Origin: Varanus komodoensis
Taxonomy: Eukaryota > Chordata > Lepidosauria > Squamata > Varanidae
Length of the DNA: 64,000 nucleotides
NCBI RefSeq assembly: GCF_004798865.1
Contig: NW_025335941.1
Span: forward strand, 15,080,066-15,144,065
Reading direction: 5' to 3'
The notes beneath the pieces are model-generated. The model had not been told where the DNA came from, did not search any database, and saw nothing but the letters and a program-made list of their open reading frames with translations. Of this stretch, positions 34,850 through 46,980 are shown in pieces. How positions within the stretch are numbered: position 1 is the first letter of the stretch; every line of letters starts with the position of its first letter. The position numbers and the translations under genes are program-made.

Positions 34850-36400
34850 CAGCTGAACAAATTAGGGAGGAGGCACCAGGCTAGGGAAGGCTGAATCAAT
34901 AAGTTAGACTTGTTTCCATGTAACTAGTCCAGAACAGGTAAGTGCTCATTCTTCGCTAAGTGAACATCATCCTGCCATTGGAGCACTTCTAATTATCATA
35001 CTGGGGTCACAAATTAGGCTGACAACTGATACTTGCCCTGCAGTGGGGGACAACAGATCTTTTCTTGATCCATCTGCATATGCCTTGGTGATTCTATTCC
35101 CTTTCCTGTATATTTTTTGACAAGCTTTGCCTGTTCCTGCTTTTTTCTTGTAGTGCCCTGTAATCTTTAGATCACTAGTCCCCAGCTTGGTGCAACTCCC
35201 ATCACTTTCAGCTGGTACAGCCTTTGGGCCAGGAGGACCATATGTGCTTTCTGCAGGCTACTTGCCCAGGGAGCTCTGCGGGTGCCACATGACATGGACT
35301 CACCTTCATCCTCTTCATCATGCTTCAAAACTACAAATCCTAAAAGGGTTTCATGTTCTTGCCTTTAGGGTTGCTTGGGGGCTGCTGCTGGTGAGGTGAC
35401 TGCTGGCTATGTCAGTGGGTCTGATGGACTGGGAGTGCTGTAGCATGACATATATTTGCTGTGATGTGCATAGTGGTACTGGGGCCATGTTTCTCTTGGC
35501 CTGAATTCATTGGTTTCTTCCTTGTGTGGACGGCATTTCAGTGTTGTCCCTAGCACATTTCTTCACTGGTGGCCACTGACCTGCATCCATGGATACTGGG
35601 GATGAGACTGCTGCCTTTTATGCCATTTTTGAAGCATCTAGTAATGCATTTCCCCATCTTTTCCTAGGCAGAACACATGTAGGACAAGGATATTCTGCTG
35701 GGGTAGCAGCAGGATGCCTTCCATCTCCCACAGGTCAATTGATGCATATGGGTGCTCTCTGCACAGTTACTCCTAACTGACTTGACTTCAGTTTGACTGG
35801 CTGCTCAGAAAGTACTTGTCCCACTAATTTCAATGGATTTTGAGGATGCTTCCCTGTAGTGGATCAATATTTCTAGTTAAAAATCCCAGATAAAAATAAA
35901 AAAACTAATTTTCTGCATGTTGATCCTTGTACAGTCAAAACACAGCCATACACTCACAAGATATAGGTATCAAGGGAGAACTCTAAGTTTTGTAGAAGTG
36001 CGTACAATCTTTAGGGAGTGGGGATCTCTAAGGGTGGGGAGAAGCCCCCAGAACAGCCCAGGGAGGGTGGCGCACGCTTGGTGATCATGGAATGCTAGCA
36101 GTTGAGGGGTGGGAGCAGGATGGAGTGCTCTGAAAGAGGGTATGATGGGTACCTTGGCTACAAACTTGCACACTACAACTTCTTGTTGCAGCTCGTGCCC
36201 ATTTGTTATGCTGTGTTAGTGAACCCCCGCTCTGTCATGCCATGCACAACTCAACATTAGTGTGAAGTGGGATTGCTGGTAATGCCTGGCACCTACCTCA
36301 TCTCTTGGAGTTCCTGTTAGGGAATGTTTGCCTGTAGCAGTGATGTTTGTTGTCTAGAAGCCCAGGGCTCTGGACCACCTTCTTCCACCAAATTTTAATT
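34850..36400. other. Intergenic, no gene seen
   Basis: Unique sequence with only weak traces of family D elements (35180-35400, words such as 'ggtgcaactcccatcacttt'). No exon, RNA gene or clear LINE piece is recognised. Confidence 0.4.
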
Positions 36401-36401
36401 G

Positions 36402-36558
36402 AATGGAACATAGGAAACGGTTTTATAAGGAGTCAGACCCTTGGTCTCCAGGGTTTCGGGCAGGAGAACTTCCAGCTCTACTTGGAGCTGTAAGGGACCA
36501 AAACTGGGACCTTCCTTATGAAAAGCCATGCTCTCCCATTAGGTCATGGCTCCTCCCC
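36402..36558 (-). mobile_element. tRNA-Ala-derived SINE
   Basis: On the minus strand it begins GGGGAGGAGCCATGACCTAA with TGGGAGAGCATGGC (A-box region), then AAGGTCCCAGTTTTGGTCCC (decayed B box), followed by 'gagctggaagttctcctgcc' and 'accctggagaccaagggtct'. The head resembles tRNA-Ala (GGGG.TGTAGCTCAGTGGTAGAGC). The tRNA fold is decayed and a SINE body follows, so it is not a functional tRNA gene. Confidence 0.8.
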
Positions 36559-36561
36559 ATA

Positions 36562-36763
36562 TTTTTTTTTTTCCTACAAAGGGCTCAAGGCAGCTTACAT
36601 CATTCTCCTCCTCCATCTTATCCCCACAACAACAGCCCTGTGAGGTAGGTTGGGCTGTGACTGGCCCAAAGTCACCCATTGGCTCCATGGCCGAGTGGGG
36701 ACTCGAACCCAGATCGCCTGAGTCCCAGTCCCATGCTCTTAACCACTACACCACACTGGCTCT
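36562..36763 (-). mobile_element. tRNA-derived SINE
   Basis: This is the same family as 23341-23576: minus-strand AGAGCCAGTGTGGTGTAGTG, then GGTTCGAGTCCCC-like B box, 'gactttgggccagtcacagc', 'cctacctcacagggctgttg', 'cttgagccctttgtagg' and an A-rich tail. It abuts the tRNA-Ala SINE, so one probably inserted at the tail of the other. Confidence 0.9.
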
Positions 36764-36867
36764 CCATTGACATATGGTATTTTTCTCCTCTGTACAAACA
36801 AACAAAAAAATAAATGATAGCCATGAGTTAAACACACATTTACACATGTGGGCATATTTTGACATTT

Positions 36868-37078
36868 AAAAGAAGAGAAGCACTTCCTGACAGTCAGGAC
36901 CCCGAGGGTATGGAATGGGCTTCCACAAGAGGTCGTTGAGGCACCATCGGTGCAGGTGTTCAAGGATAGGCTGGATGTCCACATGCTGGGCATGTCGTGA
37001 GCGGAGCCGGCTGGTGCCGGAGGTCAGACTAGATGGCCCGGGAGACCCCTTCTGACTTGCTCTGTTTCTATGTTTCTA
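36868..37078 (+). mobile_element. CR1 LINE 3' end
   Basis: Readable C-terminal coding sequence (the RKHFLTVRTPRVWNGLPQEV type, then VEAPSVQVFKDRLDVHMLGM and a stop) is followed by 'cagactagatggcccgggag', 'accccttctgacttgctctg' and the CR1-type end TTTCTATGTTTCTA. CR1 elements are usually 5'-truncated, as here. The coding part is well preserved, pointing to moderate age. Confidence 0.9.
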
Positions 37079-37730
37079 AATGTTGTTCTGAAGTCTTGGA
37101 ATGCCTTCAACTCCTAAAGAACATACAGACAGAAGGATGCATCAATGTGGGTATGAAGTCTATGTGCTGTACTATACAAGGAAGATGGAGTCTTTCTGTG
37201 GCACATTAAAAATCCTTGTACATGCACCCCAGTTCTCTGAGCAGTGAGAACTTTCAAGGGGTTCTGGTATTTTCCCAGATTTACTTTCCTTTGGAAGGAG
37301 GTCATCAGAGGCCTCTTGACATGTTGTAATATTCATATGCATTACATATGCATTGCTTGTGCATTGGCAGATGCTCACAGTTTTTATTCTAATAACAGTC
37401 CACCGCTCCCAAATCAAATCTCATGGGAAACAGCCAGAACCGTCTCTGCACAGAAAGTGGCTTTGCTGGTGCTTGCAGGAGCCAGCTGGCCAAATGCCTC
37501 CTTCCAGCCCACTCACAGCCTGATCAGGGTGGGAAACAGGAGTTCAGTGTGACTGGCTGGGGCATGCAGACAGCATTAGGCTCCTTCTCTCCAGAAGGCA
37601 GGCCTTGGAGAAGGCAAGGTGCAGGACCTGGGTAGGTGCTCCACCCTCTGTAGGCCTACTGGGCCCCTATGTGTGCTGAATTAGGTCTGTGGGGAAGAGA
37701 TCGGCCTTCTCCGGAGGCAGTGTTAGAAGG

Positions 37731-38102
37731 CAGCCTGCTAGGACTGGAGCCCTGCATCTCTGGGCTGCCCCACCACACTGCTGACCAGGGGTACTTGCTG
37801 AAATCAAGGTCCAGGGGTCCTGATGATCTCTGTGGCACTGGCTTTCCCCATCCAAACTGGCCTTTTGCCCACTTATGCCTCGCCTCTCTTGAACTGCTCT
37901 GCCTGAGATTTGCCTTCAAATCAGGTATCATCTCCCTATCCATACATCCCTTTTAAAAAAATTGGGGTTTCTTTACAAAACAGGATCCTTTAAAGATGCA
38001 CACACACAAACATGTTAGATCATATGTAAATCAGAAAAAGCAAACGTGTGCATTTTTTTTCTGTACTGTGAACCTGGGCCCCAGATCTTGTCAGTACCTT
38101 GC
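37731..38102 (+). repeat. Unrecognised dispersed repeat, copy 1
   Basis: This stretch shares six ordered blocks with 53814-54184 on the same strand: a gcctgctaggactggagccc start, a gtacttgctgaaatcaaggt block, a CTGCCTGAGATTT block, a CATCCCTTTT block, GGATCCTTTAAAGATGCACA and a block with ctgtactgtgaacctgggcc ending gtcagtaccttg. Total span is 371 bases against 370 in the other copy. I do not recognise the family. There is no frame, tRNA head or obvious tail. Confidence 0.65.
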
Positions 38103-39627
38103 ACTGCCTCCCTTGACCAATGCTTTCCTGGACTAGTGGAGTTCCATTGAAAATGAAACTACACATTCTGCTAATTGCATATTTTTTCCCCTGCTAATTG
38201 CCCCCCCCCCTTTTAACTCTGGTATAACTGCAATTTGGATCTGGGCCAGTGTGCTTGTAGAAGAAAAGCTTAAAAAAAGAAAAATGTCCCCATTGATTCC
38301 ATGAAGATGTGGAGCTGGAAGTTAAGGGAAAAAACTGGGAATGTATTGAGCCTGGGGAATCCCATCAGTGTGATTAGCAGAATGGGTAGCTTGGCCCTTA
38401 GTCACACTTCCTGGGTCCAGGTTCAGGCTATTCTCTCCTGAAACTTTAAGAGATATTGCCTCCGGACAACCCATATTAATTGTTTGAGGCTGCCTTGGAG
38501 TGATCTGCTCTTTCTCCAAGGCGAAGCTGGACTTCCTCACAGCATCTTGAAGCAAACTGGGCTGCCTCTGAAGCTTTGGGCCATTTCAGAGTTTTGGAGG
38601 ATGCAGAGTCAAAAAATGGTTACATTTCTCCTCGAAATTCTCCATAATAGGAGAGCACTGGATAAGAAGAAAGTAGTTGAAGGAAAGGGAGACAGTTGTG
38701 AATGACAGTTCTGGTTTACAACCTGAGGAAAACTTTATCAGGGCTCCTCTTCCTGTGTTTTTATTTTCAGTTACATTTTACCAGGTTGTGTCAACTAAAG
38801 AAAAAACAGAAACAGCCTCAGACTTGTTACTCATTCTTGGTTACTTTCTAACCCAGTGCCTATTTGTTAGAATTGGCAGGCCTCATCCGCTTGGAGGGGG
38901 CTACTATGCCTATAAATGTCATCTAACACTGTCAAACAGTAAAGACATTATAGACATTTGTTCTTTTCCTCATGAACATAAGACACCTCAGTCCTCCTGA
39001 AGCCACTCTGATCCCCAAGTTATTCCAAGTCGGATCTGCTCATTTTCCAAAGCACCAAAGCAGTGTGCAAACTTAATTTTGTCTTCTGTGCATGCACCTA
39101 CTATATCTACAGAACTTTGGTAAGGAACCCATAACAATATCAGGAGTTATCTGATGAAAGTTGACTTCGATGCAGCGGACGCTGGTGACTCCAGTGTCAG
39201 TGGGGCAGCGTATCAACTTCAGGCATGAGTCTGATCTTTCAAGGTGCTAACCATAGTGTTGAACCTGAGCCCCAAAATTTGGCTCAGCACCATAGATAGT
39301 GCTTAAAAGTTCAAACTACAACCCCAACTGGATACTCCTCCTCATGGGCATCAGAGCCATCAGCCTCCATTGCTTATGTGAGAGAAAAACAAACTTGTTT
39401 CCTAGACAAATATGCCATAACATAAAGCAGGCAAAGAGGTGGGAGGCAGGAAAGCAGCTATGGAAATGTAACATCATTGTTAAGAGCCTAGTAAACACAA
39501 GAAATGTTTACCTAATCTCTATGCAGTACTTTCCAGTTCTTGAGTATGCAGAAGATATACTGTGAATATGATCACCTTCTAAATAGGGACATGTGCTACA
39601 AATCCTCACTCTGAAAATAAGACTTCA

Positions 39628-39702
39628 TTGCTTACCTGGGATTAAGTCCCATTAAACTCAACGAGGTTTGCTTCTCAGCAGACAGGGATAGGATCACATT
39701 GC
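39628..39702. mobile_element. Short palindromic element (family A)
   Basis: The left arm 'cttacctgggattaagtccc' and 'attaaactca' pairs with the right arm 'acgaggtttgcttctcagca' and ends 'ggataggatcacattgc'. The consensus reads roughly as 'aatcctatgcatgtttactc' plus 'agaagtaagtcccattga' and its inverse. Better copies lie at 46887-46980 and 60351-60440. Confidence 0.55.
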
Positions 39703-41197
39703 ATGCAAGACAGAATATATGTGTTCAGATTACATTTCTTTCAAATAAAAACGGTAGGAAAATATTGAGTTACCTTATTAATTTATACATGATGATGATG
39801 AAAGAGGAGGAGGATATGGGTTAATAAGCTGAGAATGAACTCGAATGATCCACTACAATGAAGATGCATGGACATTTGCTTTTGTCAGGGTAATCTCATT
39901 ATTCTTAATATCTTCATGGTAAACTGCAGTCTTAACTAAATGTCCATAATGACCTATCAGGTTCTAACCAAATTGTGAACTAAATGCAATTTAAAAATAA
40001 AGCATTTCTTTTTTTTTTCTTTTTAAAATGTAGAATAAAGAGTGGTTGCTGCCTATTTCTTTTTGCACAGCTAAAATATCCCTTAGTAGACAGAATCAAA
40101 GCAAAATAATTATGAAACAACATGCCCTCCATATTTTTTTGAGAATTGTGCTTTTTAAAATGCCTCCTTGCAGTTGCAGGTGGCAGTCCTAACAAGTCCC
40201 TCTGAGCAGATGAGAAATATATAGGCTGTTAATAAACTGTAACTAATCGCTGAATACTGTCGGATTGTGCTCCGACTGCCCAGGGCTGCAGGCCTTGGGA
40301 GAACATGCACTTGCTTTGGCTTTTCTTCCTGTGTCGCAGAAGCATGTGGCAGCCTTTTGGTGTTTGTGGGAGTGAGTAGACATATGTCCCTCACCCTGTT
40401 ATGTAGCATATTGAATTACATGACAATGATAGCTTATATCCAGGGCAGTTTCAAACATGACATCGCCATGCTGTTGCTTTCAGGAAAAAAGTAAATTAAG
40501 ACAGACTGCCATGCTCTGAAAACAATATCTTCCTAGCACGTTCATCTATCAATGTGTGCATACATTAAGTAGTGCTGGATGGTATAGATTGTCCTGTTTA
40601 AAGTCTTGCATTTATAATGCATATATTTTCCCATTTGTACACACATGTGAAGATATTTATTTACTTCAGGGCTAAAGAGTATGGATTGGATTCAGATATA
40701 GTCAAACTTTGTGAAATCAATGGAAGTGATCAAGAGCACAGCTGTTTCTTTGATATTTGGGGAAACAAAAACAGGCTTAGAAGGAAATGTAGGACGAAAA
40801 AAGTCCTATAACTCTTAAATGTTCCCCATTAAAAAGGACTTTTTATGTTTAAGTGCCTTGCAACCTTAATTATACAATGATATACCATTTGGTCCAGGAA
40901 AATGAACATTTCCACTGTAGCCAAAGTATAAAAGAATGTATTATATGCAGATTTGTATATTTTTTGTGTAGGGGATTTGCACATTTCATGGACTGTGAAT
41001 TTGTGCAAATGCGTAGGAATACATTTGCACAAAAACTGGTTCTTTCAATGGATGGATGGCAGAATTCGAGGTAAACAGATTTTACAACATCTTTACAAGC
41101 TAGCTACCCTACTGGCTCACTGTGGACAGGTGAGGTGGGGAGAAGGAAACACCTCTCACTGGTGTTCACTTAAGCCAAAGGAAAATTCCATTTCAGA

Positions 41198-41212
41198 GGG
41201 GGGGGGGGGGGG
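41198..41212. repeat. Poly-G tract (15 G)
   Basis: An uninterrupted run of 15 G in unique sequence. Confidence 0.95.
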
Positions 41213-41569
41213 TTCTAATAGTGGGCAGAGCCAAAGGCAAAAGGGTGGTGGGGTCAAAAGACCAGCACATTGCAACTTCAGGCTCTTATTGCCAGTAACT
41301 AAGTCTTAGGGACTACAGTTGCCCATCACTGTGCTAAATCATTGTAGGGGATCTCCTGTTCCCAGTCATTTCTCAGGAGGAACATGTGCTGGTAGGATAT
41401 GCATTTTTGGGAAGACTTGATCTGCAATTACCATTTTATTTACACATCCACTCACCCACACCCCCATCCCTCCCTCCCTCCACTCTCCTTCACTTAGGCA
41501 ACTTTACATATACCAGCCGTAACTGACTTGGAGCTGGATCACTGAAATGGTAATTGAAGTCAGTCATAG

Positions 41570-41965
41570 GGATTGCAGCCAAATAGTCCCAATTGTACCT
41601 ATAGATGCAACTGCACTGATGTTAATGGGTTGAAAGCACACAGCAGCTTAATCAGTATAATTAATCTGGCAAATGATAGATTAAAATGTAAATCTTACAA
41701 CAGAGGGAAAGTATATCTGGTTTTCCTTGTGTTTTGTATTATGGTAGTGATCTGTAGGTCAGGCTGGGCATTTGCAATGAAGGGTATTATGATATTTATT
41801 TTAAATAGTTAATCAATGGCTCAGATTTAAGACAGGTAATTGACTAGACTAGAATCAGGTAATGTGTTGACAGCCTTTTATTCTCCAAATTAGTGCATTG
41901 AAGATGACCAAAGCATTTTAATCACATCAAAGGACTTGGCTGACGTGACTTTCAATTAAATACGT
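41570..41965. promoter_or_regulatory. Candidate conserved non-coding block
   Basis: Unique AT-rich sequence with many ATTA/TAAT homeodomain-like words (e.g. 'gcttaatcagtataattaat' near 41650, 'caattaaatac' near 41955) and no recognisable repeat. It lies in the middle of the OLIG1-OLIG2 interval. Enhancer function is inferred only. Confidence 0.25.
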
Positions 41966-44900
41966 ATATTTTTTTAACTGAAATTAAGAATGTAACAATT
42001 GCTTTTGCATCTGTAAAAGCCCCATACAATTCCAACACTGTGATCAATCTGTAGTCTGGTGACATTGATGGATTTGCTTCTCTTCGAGCAGGAGAAACCT
42101 AGGGAATACATTAAACTAAAAGGCACCCTTCTTACGTTCAAGGAGCACTCTTGTGTATTGGGCCTGATCCAATTGTATTGGTTTTGGCAGGGGGATACAA
42201 TGATTGATGATGGCTGGGAAGCTGAGGCCTGCTCGGGAGCAGCGTCTGAGTGCCTTGTCTTAGAGGTCTCACCAGTGGCTCCCTGCTGGGGTAAGGACGT
42301 GGATGGGAAGGGACAATGGAACCGGGTGGCCCATCCAGATTGCCCCTTCAAATGCATATGGCGAGTTCTGACCTGCCAGTTCAAGAAGAGAGGGCAAAAA
42401 GCTGATGGGAAATTAATTCTCATGAGTTTGTCAAGACATCTCCAACAAGTGAAGATAAATGGCAGAACAAAACTTCTAAAGATAAACCCAAGAATGGGGA
42501 TGAGTATGTATGTGTGGGTGTATGGTGAGGCGGGGGGATGGTGGAAAGGAAGTTCTGTTTAACATTTATGCCTATTTTCTCCAAAAGCAGGACATTGAGC
42601 AGAACAGAAAGAAATGCCTGGAAAGAACTCTGTTTTCAGAAGATACCGGTATTAGAAAGTATCTGTAGCTTAGCAGAACTTGTGGGAAATGTACAAAATA
42701 ATAACTGTAGATGAATATATAAAATGTTTAATCTTGCCCCAATATTCTTAGCTAAGTTCTTGCTTTTGAGGGCCTGGAATGAGGCTGCCTAAAACTGATC
42801 CATCTACCCACCCCCTCCCTCTACATGCTCATCTAAGAAATAACCATTCTTATTTCTCTCCAGGAGAAAGTATGCAATGTTTTATTTCTAAATACTAATG
42901 TTATCTGGGTGTTTAGTTAACAAGCACACTCTGTAGTTTTTATGCAGGTCCCTGAAGTTCTGAGAAATCTGAGATGGACTAGAGAAGGGACTGGAGCACA
43001 ATGCATGGTCAGAGCTTTGAGACTGATGACTGTTTACATAGCTAGAGATGCCAGATGTGAGTCTGAAATGGCCACCTATTAGGCTTCAGCATTGGCCAGA
43101 TCTGGAACCTGGAATCTCATTGAAGGAAGAGTATGGAGGAGTGGCACCCTACTACCAGTAGTTCCCAAAACTGCCAGTGACCCTGAGGATCCATCAGTTC
43201 CAGACCTTCCCCCCATTGCTGGTTCTGGGTTTTTGAGAGCCTTCAGATAAGACGCCATCAATTCACCCTTTCTTCAGTAAGTCTACCTTTTCACTGCCAT
43301 TGTCACTAGCTGCTTTCCTTTTCCACATCATTGCATCATATTATTTTCTGCTTCATAGGCAGAGGGCTAGTGAGCAAGGAGACACTGGCACTGGCTGCTC
43401 CTTATGATCACCACCACTGACTATGCCAGAATGAAAGGTGCATGCAAATAGCAATGGAGAAGAGGAGCAAGTCCAGAAGCGCTTGTTACTTGATCCTTTC
43501 TTGTGTGTGGATCTGCAGCAGGTGCCCAACCATGTAGCCCAAGAGCAGAGGACTCTACACCAGTTGCCTGGGTTCCTGTCCACCTCTTGGATTCTCCACA
43601 TCAGCCCCTCTCAGAGCACAGGAAGAGAGAATATTGCAAGCAGGCAAGCTTTAGTGCTTGTTGAGATCTTAAGAGTAACTCATCAAAACAGCTTACATGT
43701 GGCTAGAGGGGGAGGTATGGGGCCTACACCTGGGACTTCCTGGCATAGCTGGGGTGATGCTGCCCCTTAGCTACTCACTTGAAGACAAAGAAAATATTTT
43801 GCAACATGGTTTTCAATGAGGACCATAAAGGAAACATTCAAACTGACCAATCAATAGCCTAGGAAGACCCGCTGAGACATCCTCTAGGTGATTTCTACAG
43901 TCCTCGGTTAACATGAGCTGGGGGATTCTGTTGCATTCTGGCCATGGTCTTTGTTGGGAACCCTTTTGAGAAAGAAGCAGGGAAGCTTGTATTTGTGGCA
44001 CTGAAAAACTGCAACTCTCATCAGTCTTCTCCATTGTATAAGAACTCATGGGAATCACAGTCCAATTATTGGAAAGCACATACATCCCACATGTTTGCTT
44101 CGGAGTAGCCTTTAGCCAGGCTGGGTTCATTGAGATATTGGAGACCTCAACTCCTGTCATCTCGTATCATTCACCATGCTGGCTGGGGATGATTTGAGCT
44201 ATCATTCAAAGAGACTCAGGTTTACAATGGTTCTCAGAGCCTCAAGGCTTTACAGGCAGAGGTTTCTTAGCTGAAATGATGTTTGGCCAGCTGGATCCAC
44301 ACCTAAAAAGTCATGTTGTCAAGGGCTAGTGATTGATGGCATACAGAATCCAGGAGCAAGGCTGAGAGGAAGGAAGGAAGGAATAGGACAGCTTGCTGAA
44401 TGATCAAATGAGGACTGCTTAACACAAAGCTCTAGATCTGCATTGAACTGTTTGTCACAGTTTTGGTACATAGTTTTCATCTGGAGATAGGGATAGACCT
44501 GTAGAAGTGAGTTAACAAGCTGAGGTCGAAACTAGACAGCAGTTACTGTATGCTGCTTGGACGAGCAAAGGCTCTGGGGATACAAAGTCTGTCTTCTGCC
44601 TATGCTGCTTTCACACCAGGAAGAGCCGATGGCTACAGGGCTGACTACTGAAATGTCTTGGACATGGATTGGCCTTGAAGATGTCCAGATGTTATTCAGT
44701 GGTAGACAGCCTAGTACATTTGGACTTCAGCCCTCATGTCAGCATGGCTGATGGTCAGCAGGGGTAACAAACAGCAGCAGGGCTGTCAGCTCCCCATTCT
44801 CCCCATTCTCCAGTCCAGCAACAGCGTTCCCAGGATACCTGCAAGAGGACTGAGGAGAAAGGAGGCTCTGGAACCTCAATGTCCCCTGATCATATGCTAG

Positions 44901-45239
44901 GCAGTGTAAGCCCCAGGACAAACAAGTCACACTTTCAATGCAGAGTGCTTCATGGGTCACGTAAATCTGCCTGATTTACACAGCTCTGATCCATCTTGAG
45001 CTATTGTGAATGAGTGGGGTAAAAAAGTCTAAAACAGACAAGATTCATCAGATCACATGAACAGCTCCCAGGGGTTCAATGGCAGGCGAATCCTGGGCTG
45101 AGACTAAGACATATCCTCTCATTATTGGTATACCTATACATTTCATGCATAGTAAATAATTATATAGCCCACTTCTATGCATTAGTGATAGAGGTCGAAA
45201 AGACTGAAACCTAATAGTTGTGGTTGATTTTATGAAGTT

Positions 45240-46220
45240 TTATATTATTTTTTAATCAAATTTTATTATTTTCTCTATAAATCCAAAACTAAAACAACAA
45301 TTATTCTGGACATTGGACATACTAGGTCGACATCTTACTCTTTTTTATATTCAACAACCATATTCAATTCTAAGCATAGTCCCTTTTCTCTAACCAATGA
45401 TAAAAGAATGTTTCAAATTTGATAGAAGTCTGTATCTTCCTTCTCCTTCAAAGACAAGGTCAATCTGTCCATCTCCGCGCAATCCAAAATCTTTTTTAAA
45501 ATCAACTCTTCAGTAGGTGGCTCTTCGCTTCTCCAATGTTGGGCAAATGCAATCCTCGCCACAGTAATTATATGTAAAGTCAAATATATAGCTTGTTTAT
45601 TGAAGTCATCAGGGATAATACCTAATAGAAAAACTTCAGGTTTAAATGTTAAAGGTTTTTGCAGCATTTCCTCAAGCCATTTGTGTATTTTAACCCAACA
45701 TTTTTTTGCCTTAACACAAGTCCACCACAAATGATAAAAAGTACCAGGTTTTGTGTTTACATCTCCAACATCTATTTGACATATTTGGAAACATTTTTGC
45801 TAATCTATTTGGTGATAAATACCATCTGTAAAACATTTTATAAAGGTTTTCTTTATATGAGGTTGCTAGGGTTATCTTAATATTTCTTTCCCACAGCTTT
45901 TGCCATTTCTGTAACTCAATATTCTATCCAAAGTTTTGTGGTCATGTTATCATAGTTTCTTTAACTTGTTCATCTACTATTTTCATATCCAAAAGAAAAT
46001 TATCCAACCTTTTAATAATTTTTTCATCTGATTTTAAAATCATTTGATCAAATGCAATTAGTTCCTTATAAAAAACCATACATTCTATAGTCTTTAATTT
46101 ATCTCAATTGTATTTGAATCTTATGCCACCAAGAGAGATCAATACCATGTTCCTGTGTATAAAGTCTTATATTAGCTGCACTTGACAAAACCTTTTGCAT
46201 ATGAGTCAAACCTTACCTAG
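45240..46220 (-). mobile_element. L1-clade LINE, ORF2 C-terminal fragment
   Basis: The minus strand codes GTFYHLWWTCVKAKKCWVKI, HKWLEEMLQKPLTFKPEVFL, LGIIPDDFNKQAIYLTLHII, TVARIAFAQHWRSEEPPTEE and LILKKILDCAEMDRLTLSLK. This is the typical end of L1 ORF2 (GTFYHMWWTCPKVKKFW...FKPE.FLLN...AEMDKLT). The last 105 codons (45413-45730) are open; further upstream the frame is broken by stops and shifts. The element is 5'-truncated and has an AT-rich 3' UTR at 45240-45412. Confidence 0.9.
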
Positions 46221-46886
46221 CAAAGAGAGCAATGGCCATTTTTCATGCCTTGACTAAACTCTCACCCGGAATCACCAGGAAGCTATGCAGAAGAATAGAC
46301 AAGTATACATTGCCAGGCTAGACCTCCCTCAGGGCAGCCAAATTTCCTACTGTTGGGGGTGGGGGCAGGAAAGCGCTAGCTTGATTGACTCATTTGAAAC
46401 TAGAAACTCTTCAGCATTGCTCTGAGAGCCCAAAGGAGCGGGTGGTATTCTTGCAACCATCTGTTGTAGGCTGTATTGCATTAGCACATTTACACCCTGC
46501 TCAGCCTAAATATTAGACTGTGTCCCAAACGCACAGGAGAGTTAACACAAAAGCTAGTCCCCCCACCCCACCGCACCGTTCATTAAGCATAAATAGAGGC
46601 AAAGTCCAGAGCAAGCCCCTGCCAGCTACTCCATCAGTGGGAATATTCCCACTGAACAATGATTACACTTAATTAATACAACATTGCAGATCACCTGGGC
46701 AGAGCCTGATTGATCAATAAACCAGCTAGTCTGAGAGTCCAAGCCCATGCCAACAAGAAAATCTGCATTTTGGTGCATTAATTTAACAAGAGTTCCACCC
46801 AAGGCTGTCAATCTTCTTTCACGTGAACCCATTTTGAAAATGGCCCTTGAAGTCCAAATTCACTGACTGTAACCCACAGACTCTAA

Positions 46887-46980
46887 GGCTGCAATCTTAG
46901 ACGCATTTACCTGTGAGAAAGCCCTATTAATGTAGTGGGGCTTACTTCTAAGTAGACAGGCACGGGATTGTGCTGCAGCT
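46887..46980. mobile_element. Short palindromic element (family A), good copy
   Basis: It starts GGCTGCAATCTTAGACGCAT and ends GGCACGGGATTGTGCTGCAG. The inner arms 'ctgtgagaaagccctattaa' and 'gtggggcttacttctaagta' pair across a short centre. The whole unit of about 94 bases is one imperfect inverted repeat. Confidence 0.6.

Larger units (their letters stand above)
38103..45239. other. OLIG1-OLIG2 intergenic, no gene seen
   Basis: Mostly unique sequence. It holds the family A element at 39.6 kb, a poly-G run at 41.2 kb, the candidate regulatory block at 41.6-41.97 kb and weak family D traces at 44000-44200. The 149- and 167-codon frames that overlap on opposite strands at 42 kb match nothing. 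Confidence 0.45.

Noticed and set aside
36402-36558. A tRNA-Ala gene on the minus strand
   Set aside because: The A and B boxes and the stem pairing are decayed and a SINE body follows directly.
42059-42562. A 167-codon frame with a 149-codon frame on the other strand
   Set aside because: Opposed overlapping frames in unique sequence, no recognised motif, no splice context or CpG promoter.
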